DNA from: an uncultured Thermogutta sp.
GTDB taxonomy: Bacteria > Planctomycetota > Planctomycetia > Pirellulales > Thermoguttaceae
NCBI GenBank assembly: GCA_937128505.1
Contig: CAKZMM010000105.1
Span: 1-33,071, forward strand
DNA: 33,071 bases
Direction: 5' to 3'
Part shown: positions 1-9,571 of the stretch, piece by piece
How the letters are laid out: each line of letters opens with the position of its first letter
Numbering within the stretch: position 1 is the first letter of the stretch
Position numbers and translations under genes: made by a program
The notes under the pieces: generated by a model
What the model was told of the DNA's origin: nothing
Seen by the model: the letters and a program-made list of their open reading frames with translations, nothing else
Databases searched by the model: none

Positions 1-388
1 CTTATAAGCAATTTCCCACCTACAATCAAGACGCACACACAACGCCGGTAAAAGGCATAGCCAGATGTACAATCAAATCTACAAAAATGGTAGACTTAAA
101 CTTTTTTGTCTATTTAGACGCTTTTTTGATGGGTTCCCGGGCTAGGGTACGAAGGACCCGTAGGTTGCTTGGACGAGATCCACTTCGGCCGTTCTGTCGG
201 GTCGGCTTTGCCGCAGCGAATTGCGTTTAATGCATCGGGTGGATTGAGTTTCGCATGATAAGGGGTGTATGGACGAGGGAGATAGGGCATAAATTATGCG
301 GAAATAATCCTCCGCACTTAAACCGGAGGGGGCGCCGGTACCGCTTTGACCATTTGCTCCTTTTCGCCGCGCAATTGGAGCTTTACCT
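1..388. other. Gene-free left edge
   Basis: No convincing gene lies here. The first 130 bases are AT-rich and include runs of T around positions 100-127; the rest is of mixed composition. A short reverse-strand open frame overlaps the start of the next gene but has no recognisable domain and no good ribosome binding site. The promoter of the URO-D gene is presumably in this stretch, but I see no clear -35/-10 pair. Confidence 0.5.
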
Positions 389-1480
389 TTGGACGCCACG
401 CTTGCTTACAAACCCAATCTGTCCGAGGTGATTGAACGGTTAAGGGCTCTTTTTTCAGGCCAAGCCCCGGACCAAGTGTTTGCCGTTTTCAACGTTCCCA
501 CGCGAGCTCTTGAGGAGTTTGGTCGCAGGTATCCGGAAGGGTATTGTGCTGCGCCGCAATTGGTCGATCGCCTTGCATTTTGGGATCAACATCTGGCCGA
601 AAGACGGGGGCTGGAAGACGACTCCGTTCCCGCAGCTTACCTCAGTGAATTCGATCAGGGGCTGTACGGGGCCTTGATCGGGGGCCAGGTCCAATATATG
701 GCTCATCCCGACAACGGATGGATCTCCTCGATGGTATCCCCGGTCCTGAAAAGCTGGGACGACCTGCCGCAGCTTGCTTTCCATCCGGATCATCCGGCGT
801 TTCAGAATTATTTGAAGTGGCTCGATGCGTTCGCGGAAGCGGCCCGGGGAAAATTTGCGATCAGCCACTTTATCCTCATCAACGGACTGAATTTCGTGTT
901 CGAACTTGTCGGGGCAAGCAATACGTATTTGGCCCTCTATGAGCATTCCGAGGAGGTTCGCCAAGCAATCGAACTGGCGTTTGTTGTCAACCGAGCTATT
1001 CACCGATCGTTTTTCGAACGCACTGAGCTCATTGCCGGTGGCACGGCAAGCAACATGGTTCAATGGATGCCCGGCCGGATTATTTCGGAGAGTGTCGATC
1101 CGTTCCACATGACCAGCGTGGATTGTTTCGAAAAATGGGGCCGGGAACCTGTGGAAAGAATCTTCTCTGAATTCGACGGCGGCGTGCTTCATCTGCATGC
1201 CAATGGCCGCCACCTGTTAGCCGCGATTGCTACCATTAACGGCCTACGAGCGATTTATCTCGGTGATGACCGGGGATATCCTCCCGCGGTCGACGTCCTA
1301 GAAACGCTCCGCCCCCAGGCTGCAGGGCTGCCGCTCGTTGTTCACGTACCGTGGGCAAGATTTGTGGAAAAGCTGAGGGCGCATGAGCTTCCTGGAGGGG
1401 TACTGTATCACGTCAGCGGCGCCCCAGATGTGGATGAAGCGAACCGATTGATGGAGCAGGTACGAGCCTATCGGGCGTAA
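389..1480 (+). CDS. Uroporphyrinogen decarboxylase (URO-D) superfamily protein
   Basis: This 363-residue cytoplasmic protein has the overall pattern of the URO-D/MtaA/CmuA superfamily, TIM-barrel enzymes that decarboxylate uroporphyrinogen or transfer methyl groups to corrinoids and thiols. Seen in the sequence: a central segment with GGTASNMVQWMPG, a later DGGVLHLHANG strand (a His-containing barrel strand typical of the methyltransferase-like members), and a C-terminal SGAPDVDEANRLMEQV helix like the end of URO-D barrels. There is no signal peptide. The start is TTG at 389, preceded by GGAG eight bases upstream, so an unusual start codon is supported by a good ribosome binding site. It stands alone in its orientation. 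Planctomycetes carry many such paralogues beside sugar-catabolism genes; a role in haem synthesis is unlikely because it lacks the usual N-terminal RQAGR-type motif of HemE. Substrate unknown. Confidence 0.75.
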   Translation: MDATLAYKPNLSEVIERLRALFSGQAPDQVFAVFNVPTRALEEFGRRYPEGYCAAPQLVDRLAFWDQHLAERRGLEDDSVPAAYLSEFDQGLYGALIGGQVQYMAHPDNGWISSMVSPVLKSWDDLPQLAFHPDHPAFQNYLKWLDAFAEAARGKFAISHFILINGLNFVFELVGASNTYLALYEHSEEVRQAIELAFVVNRAIHRSFFERTELIAGGTASNMVQWMPGRIISESVDPFHMTSVDCFEKWGREPVERIFSEFDGGVLHLHANGRHLLAAIATINGLRAIYLGDDRGYPPAVDVLETLRPQAAGLPLVVHVPWARFVEKLRAHELPGGVLYHVSGAPDVDEANRLMEQVRAYRA

Positions 1481-1492
1481 GCCCCGCGAGTC

Positions 1493-1512
1493 TCGACTAG
1501 GCTATCAGTCGA
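1493..1512. repeat. Short perfect inverted repeat after URO-D gene
   Basis: TCGACT and AGTCGA form a 6-bp perfect stem with an 8-base loop, 13 bases after the URO-D stop codon. There is no T-tract, so it is at best a weak or factor-assisted transcription end or an mRNA 3' stabiliser. Confidence 0.3.
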
Positions 1513-1606
1513 ACCTGCCAACTTCGTCTAGACTAAAAGTCGAAACGGAGCAAAAATCGCTTGAATCATACGCTGAGCTCTTTCCGCACCGGTCATTCGG
1601 TCCGCA

Positions 1607-3079
1607 TTACACTTGCTCGGTCACCACATACGGCTCGCGATAATCTCGTGTTAAGAGCTTATCAGCTTCCGGATTGCCAATGAATTTCTCCGCGGCAGGG
1701 TCGTACCGAAGGTCAGCGCCGAGCTGATATGAAATTTTCTCAAGGTTTACTCCGAGGGTCCCTTGCAACGTGGTGGTTATCGTATCCCAGGACTTCGCAA
1801 TCTCTGGATGCCATTCGAGAACTTCCGGACGCGTCGTCCCCCCTACTTGTTGGCCTAACCGCCACGAAATGTTACCCAAATGGCAAAGTGCACTAGACAA
1901 GTGCGCCTCAAGAATATCCGCATAGAGTCCGGCGGGATTCTGCTTCTGGATGCACTCGATCAAGTTGGCAAATGGGTCGCCGGAACGTTTTTCGAAATCC
2001 ACATCTAACTCCACCGGCTCATTCTTGCCTTTGGGATAGAACTTTCCGTCGCGGATGACGCCTTCGTCGGTTAAAAACTCGTTATCCACTTTCTGGGGGT
2101 AAACTTTTCCATCGACACCTTTGCGGCCGACCAGCCCGACGATCTCGAAAACAAGCAGCACACCATCAAAATCGAACACCGTCAGATGCATATTTGGCGT
2201 CTGGCCCTGGTCTTTAAAATTGTGCTCTGGCTCATCGACCCAGCGGTCCCCCAGGCTGATTACCCGATTCGGTCCCGTTTTTCCAGTGGCCGCCATAATT
2301 GCCCACCGGGCCAAATCCATCTGATGAACCCCCTGATTGCCGATTTCCCCGTTGCCCGCATCCCAGAACCAATGCCAGTTGTAGTGGACCAAGTTTTCGT
2401 GATACGGTTGCTTCGGGGCCGGTCCCAGCCAAAGATCGAAATTCAGCTCCGGCGGAGGCTCTTTGACCGGTTTATAGCCAATCGTCCAGCGTGGTTTCGA
2501 GGCGTACGCTTTTGCCATCACAAGCTTGCCGTATTTGCCGCTGGCTACAGCCGCGATCTGCCTGACCCAAGAGCTCGAGGCTCGACTTTGAGTGCCGTGC
2601 TGAACAAGTGTCGCATATTTCTGAGCCGCCCTCACGCATTGTCTTCCTTCGAAGACGTTGTGACTGCACGGCTTCTCCACATAGACGTGTTTGCCTTTTT
2701 GGCAAGCCCAAAAGGTCATCAAGGCATGCCAATGGTTGCAAGTGGCGATCGAGATGACATCGAGATCGCCGTCGGCCAGTGCCTCGCGGATATCTTGCAC
2801 ACATTTCGGGGAGGCGCCCCGACGTTTGGCAACTCGCTCCACATTCGGCGCGAATAATCGAGAATCCGGGTCGACTAAATAGGTTACGTCCGCATTCTCC
2901 ATTTTCAGGAAGGCATCGATGTGGGCTTGGCCGCGTCCGCGGATCCCGGCAACAGCGACTTTGATCCGCTCATTCGCGCCCAAGATTCGAGCGTAGGACT
3001 TCGCGGTTCCCAGGAATAGGCCCGAGCCAATACCGGCAGAGAGCGTCCCGAGAAAATTTCGGCGAGTTCGACCACCCAT
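1607..3079 (-). CDS. Gfo/Idh/MocA family oxidoreductase with Tat signal
   Basis: A 490-residue NAD(P)-dependent oxidoreductase of the Gfo/Idh/MocA family, which oxidises or reduces sugars and cyclitols. Residues 5-11 (TRRNFLG) followed by a hydrophobic stretch form a twin-arginine export signal, so the enzyme probably folds with its cofactor and is exported. The Rossmann fold starts at residue 41 with VAVAGIRGRG; the family hallmark EKP is at residues 135-137 (YVEKPCSHN), and HxxxCNHWHAL lies before it. The C-terminal half (GNGEIGNQGVHQMDLARW) is typical of the large planctomycete secreted subgroup. The ATG at 3079 has a strong AAGGAG seven bases upstream, which fixes the start. It is convergent with the URO-D gene. 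Exact substrate unknown; the family calls for glycan or sugar modification. Confidence 0.93.
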   Translation of the reverse strand: MGGRTRRNFLGTLSAGIGSGLFLGTAKSYARILGANERIKVAVAGIRGRGQAHIDAFLKMENADVTYLVDPDSRLFAPNVERVAKRRGASPKCVQDIREALADGDLDVISIATCNHWHALMTFWACQKGKHVYVEKPCSHNVFEGRQCVRAAQKYATLVQHGTQSRASSSWVRQIAAVASGKYGKLVMAKAYASKPRWTIGYKPVKEPPPELNFDLWLGPAPKQPYHENLVHYNWHWFWDAGNGEIGNQGVHQMDLARWAIMAATGKTGPNRVISLGDRWVDEPEHNFKDQGQTPNMHLTVFDFDGVLLVFEIVGLVGRKGVDGKVYPQKVDNEFLTDEGVIRDGKFYPKGKNEPVELDVDFEKRSGDPFANLIECIQKQNPAGLYADILEAHLSSALCHLGNISWRLGQQVGGTTRPEVLEWHPEIAKSWDTITTTLQGTLGVNLEKISYQLGADLRYDPAAEKFIGNPEADKLLTRDYREPYVVTEQV

Positions 3080-3545
3080 GGGTAATCTCCTTGGGAAAAG
3101 TTAAAGACCCTAATCTCGACAACGAAGAATTCGTATCAACCTCGTACCGCGCAATTTCGTCGCTCTATCGACCTGATCCAGAGTTTTGTGTTTTTACACT
3201 GAAAGCGATGTGGCAAGACGCAGCGCAGGCTTGCCTGCTTGCCCGAAACTATTGCCCATTACCGGCAAAACCGGTCTCAAAAGGGTTACTCTTACGAAAG
3301 AGTATCGGTAGCGCATGGTCGCGATGAATGGCGGCTATGGCGGTCGCTAAGCGGGGTCAAAGACCGCCGATACACAAAGAGAGCTCCGGTACACAAATCG
3401 CTCAGTCAAACTTCTGCATTTATTTGGCACACTACGAAACCCAACGACACACTGACCCCATCGCCCCAACACTAACGGTTGGGCCTAGTTCTACGGTGCC
3501 AGAGCTTTATGGTGTTGGTCAGGCACGCGCGGTTATGGGAGCGTT
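3080..3545. other. Gene-free spacer with inverted repeats
   Basis: No gene is visible. The stretch holds the Gfo/Idh ribosome binding site, a 9-bp imperfect tandem duplication at 3328-3345, an inverted repeat GGCGGTC (3339-3345) / GACCGCC (3362-3368), and a hairpin CCCAAC (3465-3470) / GTTGGG (3478-3483). The last lies about 60 bases after the stop of the reverse-strand yjbQ gene and might help end its transcript, although no T-tract follows. Confidence 0.4.
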
Positions 3546-3968
3546 CTATTCGCCGATAATCTTAATCAGCACGCGCTTAGGACGGCGGCCATCAAATTCG
3601 CCATAAAAGATTTGTTCCCAGGGTCCAAAATCAAGCTTGCTGTTCGTGATAGCAACGACGACCTCGCGCCCCATAATCTGACGTTTGTGGTGGGCATCCG
3701 CGTTGTCTTCGCCGGTGCGATTGTGCGCGTAACGCTCCGGGGAAGGGTCAAAAGGGGCAAGGTGCTCTAACCAAATTTTGTAGTCGCTGTGCAGGCCCGG
3801 CTCATCGTCATTGATGAAGACCGACGCCGTGATGTGCATCGCATTAACCAGGCACAACCCTTCCTTAACCCCGCTTTTTCGCACAGCGGCCTCGACCTGG
3901 CGGGTAATATTCACGAAATCCATCCGCTTGGGAACATTCATCGTCAAATATTCAGTGTACGACTTCAT
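3546..3968 (-). CDS. yjbQ: YjbQ/UPF0047 family protein
   Basis: A 140-residue cytoplasmic protein that matches the UPF0047/YjbQ family over its full usual length. Members are small trimeric beta-proteins annotated as secondary thiamine-phosphate synthase; true physiological role is poorly established. Diagnostic stretches are SYTEYLTM near the N terminus, [14 protein letters not shown] in the middle, the histidine-rich [19 protein letters not shown] segment, and the terminal [18 protein letters not shown]. The conserved histidines in these stretches are the expected metal or phosphate ligands. I chose the ATG at 3968; a GTG two codons upstream (3974) is possible, but both have only a weak GAG-type ribosome binding site. 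It is apparently monocistronic. Confidence 0.9.
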   Translation of the reverse strand: MKSYTEYLTMNVPKRMDFVNITRQVEAAVRKSGVKEGLCLVNAMHITASVFINDDEPGLHSDYKIWLEHLAPFDPSPERYAHNRTGEDNADAHHKRQIMGREVVVAITNSKLDFGPWEQIFYGEFDGRRPKRVLIKIIGE

Positions 3969-4946
3969 GTCCACAATCTCAAGAACTTTCTGGGAACGGA
4001 TACTGTTTTACGCCTCTTCTGCGTGCTCTGCTTCAAGCTCCCCTATTGGGGAAGAATTCCTGCGGTAAACATTCTTCTTGTGCGGTTGATATTCCCCTTC
4101 CCACCCTTAAGCTGAGCAAAATTATCTTTCGAAAATATGTACTTATAAATCCTGTTCACCGCGGGTACTCACCTTGGAAATCTTGCCCGTCGTCAAGCTT
4201 GCTTGTTGCGGCTTGTTAATTGTGTCATGTTGATCAACAGACGGACTATCCGCGATTGCATCAGAGGCTCGTGGGTATCTTTGCTCAAAAAAGCGGCGCG
4301 AAAGCTTGTATGCTTTGCGGGCAAAGTGTCTATGCTTTACGGGCAAAGCCTGGGTGATCACTGTCCAATCTTTCGAGCGTGTCTTCTATTGCTTCCACTG
4401 CGAATTTTGATGCAAATTTGACAGCCAAGCGATTGACTCCGGCAAAGCTCACGCCGTTCGCATCCTCCACCCTCTCGCGTTTGCACTCCTAATGTGTAAA
4501 TGTGTAGCCGCAAGCCGGACTCAACGCAAGCAGGCACCAGCCCAGTTATGCATGGCTGAAACCTTACTCTGTACGGCGGAAAACTTGGGTAAGAGGCAGG
4601 AGTTCAAAAAAAACGTTAGGAAGATTGAGAATCACACGTGCTCCGCTTAAGATAAGAAAGGCTGCCGACTTTCTCGCTCGCCGGGGACTTGCGTAGAGCC
4701 AGTGAAATGAACTCACTCGCCGCGGTAACACGCTCTAGAGCGTCAAATAAGAATCTGCTTGCGTTTTGGAATCTGCTTGCCTTGATACGACACATTCGCA
4801 GCCGGGAGAAACGAATGAAAACGTGGTCAAGGCTGTTGCGCGGCATAATGCTACTTTTGCTGCGCGGGCTTCATCATGCGTGGTTTTCCCTCCGAACGGG
4901 ACCGAACCATCGAGTGTCACTTCGCAATCATTGCGGGGGCGAAAGA
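3969..4946. other. Spacer before the HzsA-like gene, with two tandem duplications
   Basis: No supported gene. It contains a 22-bp imperfect duplication at 4309-4352, each copy able to fold as GCTTTG-CGGG-CAAAG, and an 18-bp duplication at 4751-4786 (12 bases exact). An alternative start of the next gene lies inside it: ATG at 4815 has GGGAG six bases upstream, so its last 130 bases may be translated. Confidence 0.4.
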
Positions 4947-7900
4947 ATGCGCATTTGTATGGGACTAGGGGTTTTGCTCTGGCTGGGTTGGTCGCTAACA
5001 AGCACGGGGGTTGCCGGAGGTGGTGTCCCGGAAAGCATTGCTCGACTACAGACTGAGTTTTCGCAGATTGACCCTCAAGCGGATGCGGAAATGCGTTCCA
5101 AATTGACGGCGCCACTCCTTTTCGTCAAGAAGCATTCGTACACCGGCATTCACATCTACGACACTTACTACAAATGGCCGCCGGGTGGGGGTGGGATTTA
5201 CATCCTTGAAAACCCTTCTGCCCCACGAAGCCAGTGGCGAATTCGTCCGGTCATTGATCCGACCACCCCCGAAACGCTCGGCGAAGGGGTTTACAATCAT
5301 CCGGAACTTTCTTACGACGCCACGCGGCTACTTTTCTGTTTCAAGGGGCAACCCGATGGGAGTACCAGCATTTATGAGATTGGCATCGACGGCCGGGGTC
5401 TGCGACGTTTGACCAATCCGGAGCCTTACTGCGGCTGCTACCAAGGGAGTTTCGCAGGACAACACGATATTGCCCCCACCTATTTGCCGGATGGTCGAAT
5501 TGCTTTTCTCTCCACGCGGCCGAGCGGACTGGTTCCCTGCTTCAACTCCGGAGTAGCTATTCTCCATGTGATGAATGCCGACGGTTCGGATATTCGGCCC
5601 ATTTCCGTGAACAATGTGAACGAGTTCGACCCGAGTGTACTTCCGGATGGTCGTATTCTGCTGGGACGGTGGGAGTATATCGACAAAAACGCACTGACCG
5701 TCCAATCCTTGTGGACCGTGCGCCCTGATGGGACCGACGAAACGGCCCTTTTCGCGAACAATATGGTACTTCCGGAAGCGGTACTTGATGCCAGACCGAT
5801 GCCCTCCGGGCGGGAGATCGTGGGCACTTTCGCCAAGCATAATGCCCCGCCGCGGGGATCAATCGCCCTGATCGATCCGCGGCGCGGGAAAAATGCTATG
5901 GAGGCGATTTTCAACTTGGAACATCCTGAGGATCCGACTTTCGATCGCGGAGAGTCTTGCGAACCTTGGCCCGTGGATGACGATTTGATCCTTTTCAGCG
6001 GGCGACCTGCGGGGTTCCAACGGAATATATTGGAAATGATCGATCGCCGGGGGAGAAGAGTGGTGCTTCTGGCCGATCCGGAGATCTGCCTTCACTCTCC
6101 CATGCTTGTGCGACCGCGACCGATCCCGGCATTTATTCCGGAAATGGTGGATCGGAAAGCCCGAACCGGCTATTTCTTCGTCCAGGATATATACCAAGGC
6201 TTGACCGGCGTGCGCCGGGGCGAAGTGAAGTACCTTCGGGTGATCGAGGAAACGTCGCGCACCAGTCCGCGGCCGGCGGATCCCAATCCCTTTAACCAGA
6301 CTTATTTAATCAGTGCGGTGCTCGGCTGGAGCGCGAAGAATTTTCTCGGGATTGTTCCCGTCGAGGAAGACGGGTCGGCCTATTTCGAGGTGCCTTCGGG
6401 CCGAGCGGTGTACTTGCAGGCCCTAGACGGTGAAGGACGTCTCATTCAAAGTATGCGCACCTTCGTTCAGGCCGCTCCAGGGGTTACCCGATCTTGTATT
6501 GGTTGTCACGAACCCAAGGCGATTGCTCCTTCCGCGCAGTTTCGGTTTGCCAAGGCGATCGGTCAGCCGCCGCGTCGCTTGAAGCCGGAAAGCTGGGGCT
6601 CCGGACCAATCGATTACCCCACGATGATCCAGCCGATCTTCGATCGGCACTGTGTTCGCTGCCATGGGGGAGCGGAGGGTGTCGCGGCAGGGCTGGATCT
6701 GACCGGCGGATGGACGGAGTACTTCAGTATCAGCTACGAGAATCTCACGGGACGGCGCCGCACTCAATTGGTGGCGGATCTGGTGGCGGGAATTGACTGC
6801 ATGAACGGTACAGCTTTTTACTCGGTGCAGATTTTCCTTCCGCGCAGCCACGGGTCGGCCATCGCTCCTTTGGCAGAGGCAATCACGACTGGTTGCGGAG
6901 CCAAGAATACTTCCCTTTCCCGGGCGGAGCGGGATCTGATTATGGCGTGGATCGATACTAACGCCATCTATCACGGGTTATGGGATTTTGCGGAAGCCCA
7001 CACCACGCGGGGTTGGGCCGAAGCCCGCGATGCCCTCATCGCGGAGATGCATCAAGCCGGCTGCATGGGCTGCCACGGCACGGCGGATGGCAAGCCCCTG
7101 TATTTTGAAAGCGATTGGTTCAACTTGAAGCACCCGGAATGGAGCCGAATCCTCCGCGCTCCGTTGCCGCCGGGCGCCGAGGGCTACGGACTTGGGCTGT
7201 GTCGCAATCGCCCGGCCGATCCGCGTCGACAGCGGACGCGGATTGTCCGCGACGTTTACCATCATGCGATTTTGCCGCTGGAAGCCTTTGCACCGCAGGA
7301 ATTTTTGCCGCCGGATTTAAGCGGGGAACCGGTCATCAGCTTTACGTCCACCGCCGACCCCCATTATCAGGCGATGTTGGCCATCATCCGACGGGCTCAA
7401 GCCACCGCTTTGAGCCTCCCCCGGGTGGATATGCCGGGAGCTAAGGTCACGCCGGGGACCTTCCGGCAATTCGTCCCGCCGGTGGTTCCCGAGGTGGCAC
7501 CCCCGCTTCAAGCGGAGGTCGATCCCTTTGGTCGGGTAAGGCTAACTTGGCCGCGCTGCACCCAAACGTGGGGCCTAACCTGCGAGGTCCACCGCTCGCA
7601 ATCGGCCGGCTTTACCCCCAGCAGTGAGACGCTGCTGGCGAGCACTCCACGGTTCGAGTTTTGGGATGAAAGCCCGCCTCTGGGGCTAGTGCATTACGCG
7701 TTAGTGATGACGAGCCCCGAGGGTCGCGGCCGACCATCCTACATCTCGCTAGCAGTACCGGAGGTGCCACCTCCCGCACCGCCGAATGTCCGAGCCACGG
7801 GTGCTCCGTACGCGGTTCGCCTGGAGTGGGAGTGGCTGCCTGGCACACCGCTCAAGTTTCAGATCACCCGAGCGGAGTCGGCCGATGGGCCCTTTGTGGC

Positions 7901-8654
7901 GGTGGGACCGGCGGAAATCCGCGGCAATTCCTACATCGATTTTCCGCTGGAACCGGGCCGGCGTTACTGGTATCAGCTTCGCAGTGTCAATGTGCGTGGG
8001 CAAGTGGGGCCACCATCGGAGGTCGTTTGGGCCGAATCGGAGCGGATCGACGAACCGATCTTCTCCGTTGAGTTTGCTGGCTCCCCGCTAGGAAGCCTCG
8101 CCGGTGGAAGGTCGCTTTCGGGGGTGCTCCACGGGCAGGCCGCATGCGAGGATGGGGCACTGCGTCTTACCAGCACTGGACATGCGAGCTTCCCGAATCA
8201 AGATTTGTGGCAAATAGCTCAGCCAATTAGTGTCGAATGTTGGGTTTATTTCGACCGGATGTCGCAAATGCCGGTGGTCATCAGTTTCGGCCATTGGCGG
8301 CAAGCAGGGTGGTTTCTCCAGGCAATCGGCGGACGCTGGCGTTGGCATGTCGGCGGGATTGACTGCGACGGCGGTCAAGTGCCCATGGGCCGATGGGTTC
8401 ATTTGATCGGCTCGTTCGACGGCCAGGTGGCCCGGGTCTTTCAAGACGGGCGGCAAGTGGCTCAGCAAATGGGCCAGGCTAGCTCAGCGCTTTGGCAAGG
8501 GCCGTTGGTGATCGGTCAATACAGCGGTGGGCCGGCTCCACCTTACCAGGTGCTGGGACGTATCGCTGGTGTGCGGATCTATCATCGACCCATCACAGAG
8601 CCGGAAGCAGCGATTTTGGCTCAAACTCCTCCCCCCGTTATAACTCACCGATAA
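4947..8654 (+). CDS. HzsA-like multi-haem protein with FN3 and LamG-like domains
   Basis: A 1,235-residue exported protein (from ATG 4947). Order of parts: signal peptide (about 1-25, GLGVLLWLGWSLTSTGVAGG); TolB/PD40-like beta-propeller repeats (about 90-450, with PDGRIAFLS- and PDGRILLG-type strands); a region resembling the hydrazine synthase alpha subunit middle domain (about 450-520); three c-type haem motifs CIGCH (517), CVRCH (569) and CMGCH (706); two fibronectin type III-like domains (about 847-940 and 940-1031); and a concanavalin/LamG-like domain (about 1039-1233). Non-anammox planctomycetes have many such HzsA-related proteins of unknown function; they should not be read as hydrazine makers. 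The start is uncertain: ATG 4815 has the better ribosome binding site, ATG 4947 gives the better signal peptide. It is probably periplasmic or surface-bound, for redox or carbohydrate-linked work. Confidence 0.85.
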   Translation: MRICMGLGVLLWLGWSLTSTGVAGGGVPESIARLQTEFSQIDPQADAEMRSKLTAPLLFVKKHSYTGIHIYDTYYKWPPGGGGIYILENPSAPRSQWRIRPVIDPTTPETLGEGVYNHPELSYDATRLLFCFKGQPDGSTSIYEIGIDGRGLRRLTNPEPYCGCYQGSFAGQHDIAPTYLPDGRIAFLSTRPSGLVPCFNSGVAILHVMNADGSDIRPISVNNVNEFDPSVLPDGRILLGRWEYIDKNALTVQSLWTVRPDGTDETALFANNMVLPEAVLDARPMPSGREIVGTFAKHNAPPRGSIALIDPRRGKNAMEAIFNLEHPEDPTFDRGESCEPWPVDDDLILFSGRPAGFQRNILEMIDRRGRRVVLLADPEICLHSPMLVRPRPIPAFIPEMVDRKARTGYFFVQDIYQGLTGVRRGEVKYLRVIEETSRTSPRPADPNPFNQTYLISAVLGWSAKNFLGIVPVEEDGSAYFEVPSGRAVYLQALDGEGRLIQSMRTFVQAAPGVTRSCIGCHEPKAIAPSAQFRFAKAIGQPPRRLKPESWGSGPIDYPTMIQPIFDRHCVRCHGGAEGVAAGLDLTGGWTEYFSISYENLTGRRRTQLVADLVAGIDCMNGTAFYSVQIFLPRSHGSAIAPLAEAITTGCGAKNTSLSRAERDLIMAWIDTNAIYHGLWDFAEAHTTRGWAEARDALIAEMHQAGCMGCHGTADGKPLYFESDWFNLKHPEWSRILRAPLPPGAEGYGLGLCRNRPADPRRQRTRIVRDVYHHAILPLEAFAPQEFLPPDLSGEPVISFTSTADPHYQAMLAIIRRAQATALSLPRVDMPGAKVTPGTFRQFVPPVVPEVAPPLQAEVDPFGRVRLTWPRCTQTWGLTCEVHRSQSAGFTPSSETLLASTPRFEFWDESPPLGLVHYALVMTSPEGRGRPSYISLAVPEVPPPAPPNVRATGAPYAVRLEWEWLPGTPLKFQITRAESADGPFVAVGPAEIRGNSYIDFPLEPGRRYWYQLRSVNVRGQVGPPSEVVWAESERIDEPIFSVEFAGSPLGSLAGGRSLSGVLHGQAACEDGALRLTSTGHASFPNQDLWQIAQPISVECWVYFDRMSQMPVVISFGHWRQAGWFLQAIGGRWRWHVGGIDCDGGQVPMGRWVHLIGSFDGQVARVFQDGRQVAQQMGQASSALWQGPLVIGQYSGGPAPPYQVLGRIAGVRIYHRPITEPEAAILAQTPPPVITHR

Positions 8655-9571
8655 GCTTTTGTGTAGAACAATCATCAAAATCAACTTAGTGATAATCACC
8701 CCGGGGCTTGGACCCAGTAATAAAGCAAATTTGCTCACCTTTTCTAAGTTCATTAACCCGCCTACATTCACCAGTTTATTGAAGCTAGCTGCCCGTACCA
8801 CATCTCCGCACGGTTTGAAGGAAGGATGCTCGGATCAAACACGCTGTGTGAGAGTTGACCGCACCTCAGCACGGGACGAAGGCGGAGTTTACCCACCACT
8901 ACGGGACACCAATTCTGTACACCAATTCTGTTCCGTTTCGGTCGCGGAGCCATCTTCCGCGAACTATTGCGGCAATCCTCGGAATCGAAAAGTCGGCTCG
9001 TCGGAATCGCAAAGAGAGATCCTGCGAATCGCAAGAGTCAGATCACAGGGAGCGAAACTCCCTATCCGCCCCGAAGCGATCAAATCAGATTCTTACGGAA
9101 GTGAAAGAATTGCCAAAGGAAAAGAATTGCTATCGCTTTGCACCTAAGACACCCGTAATCAGCGGAAAAGCTAACTTTTTGCCAGCAGAATTGGTGTTGT
9201 TTGATCGACGGCAAGCGCTTTACGATTCGGGGAAGAAAGCAAAGTCTCGTTAGGCCGCGAGCGATTTGAAGCGATTCAAAAGAATTTAGGGTTCGGTAGC
9301 GGGGGTTTGCGGCGGGACTGGCACCGGCTTGGCCGAACGGAACTTGACCCGGGCATTGTGCCTTCGCCGCGTTGGCAGGCTTTGTCCCGGACACGTAGTT
9401 CGCCGCTCCTTGCTCTAAGGAATAAGTTGTTTACGCACGAAAATTGTTTCCGCGCGAAAAGCACGGCAAGCGAAATCATGTGACGACAGTACTCGCCTCC
9501 ATCCTTCGGGGGTGAGGTGAAGGCAAGCACAACCGGACCGCACGAGTTCTGAAAAAAGGAAAGAACCCGCG
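8655..9571. other. Gene-free spacer rich in short duplications
   Basis: No open frame here resembles a known protein. It contains an exact 13-bp tandem duplication (8906-8931), a three-copy degenerate repeat of 22-24 bp built on GGAATCGMAAAG (8979-9046), a 16/17-bp spaced repeat of AAAGAATTGC (9103-9130) and a 10-bp imperfect duplication (9261-9280). The ribosome binding site of the DUF4254 gene is at its right end. Confidence 0.45.

Noticed and set aside
142-399. Reverse-strand open frame of 85 residues at the left edge
   Set aside because: It overlaps the start of the URO-D gene, has no domain and no ribosome binding site.
455-1213. Long reverse-strand open frame inside the URO-D gene
   Set aside because: It is antisense to a recognisable family and has low-complexity-free but unrecognisable translation; shadow of codon use.
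2186-2857. 223-residue forward open frame inside the Gfo/Idh gene
   Set aside because: Antisense shadow; the reverse strand carries clear EKP and Tat motifs.
6423-6974. 183-residue reverse open frame inside the HzsA-like gene
   Set aside because: Antisense to haem motifs and conserved stretches; no domain.
4947-8654. Reading the HzsA-like gene as evidence for anammox metabolism
   Set aside because: Other hydrazine synthase subunits and anammox genes are absent, and similar proteins are common in non-anammox planctomycetes.
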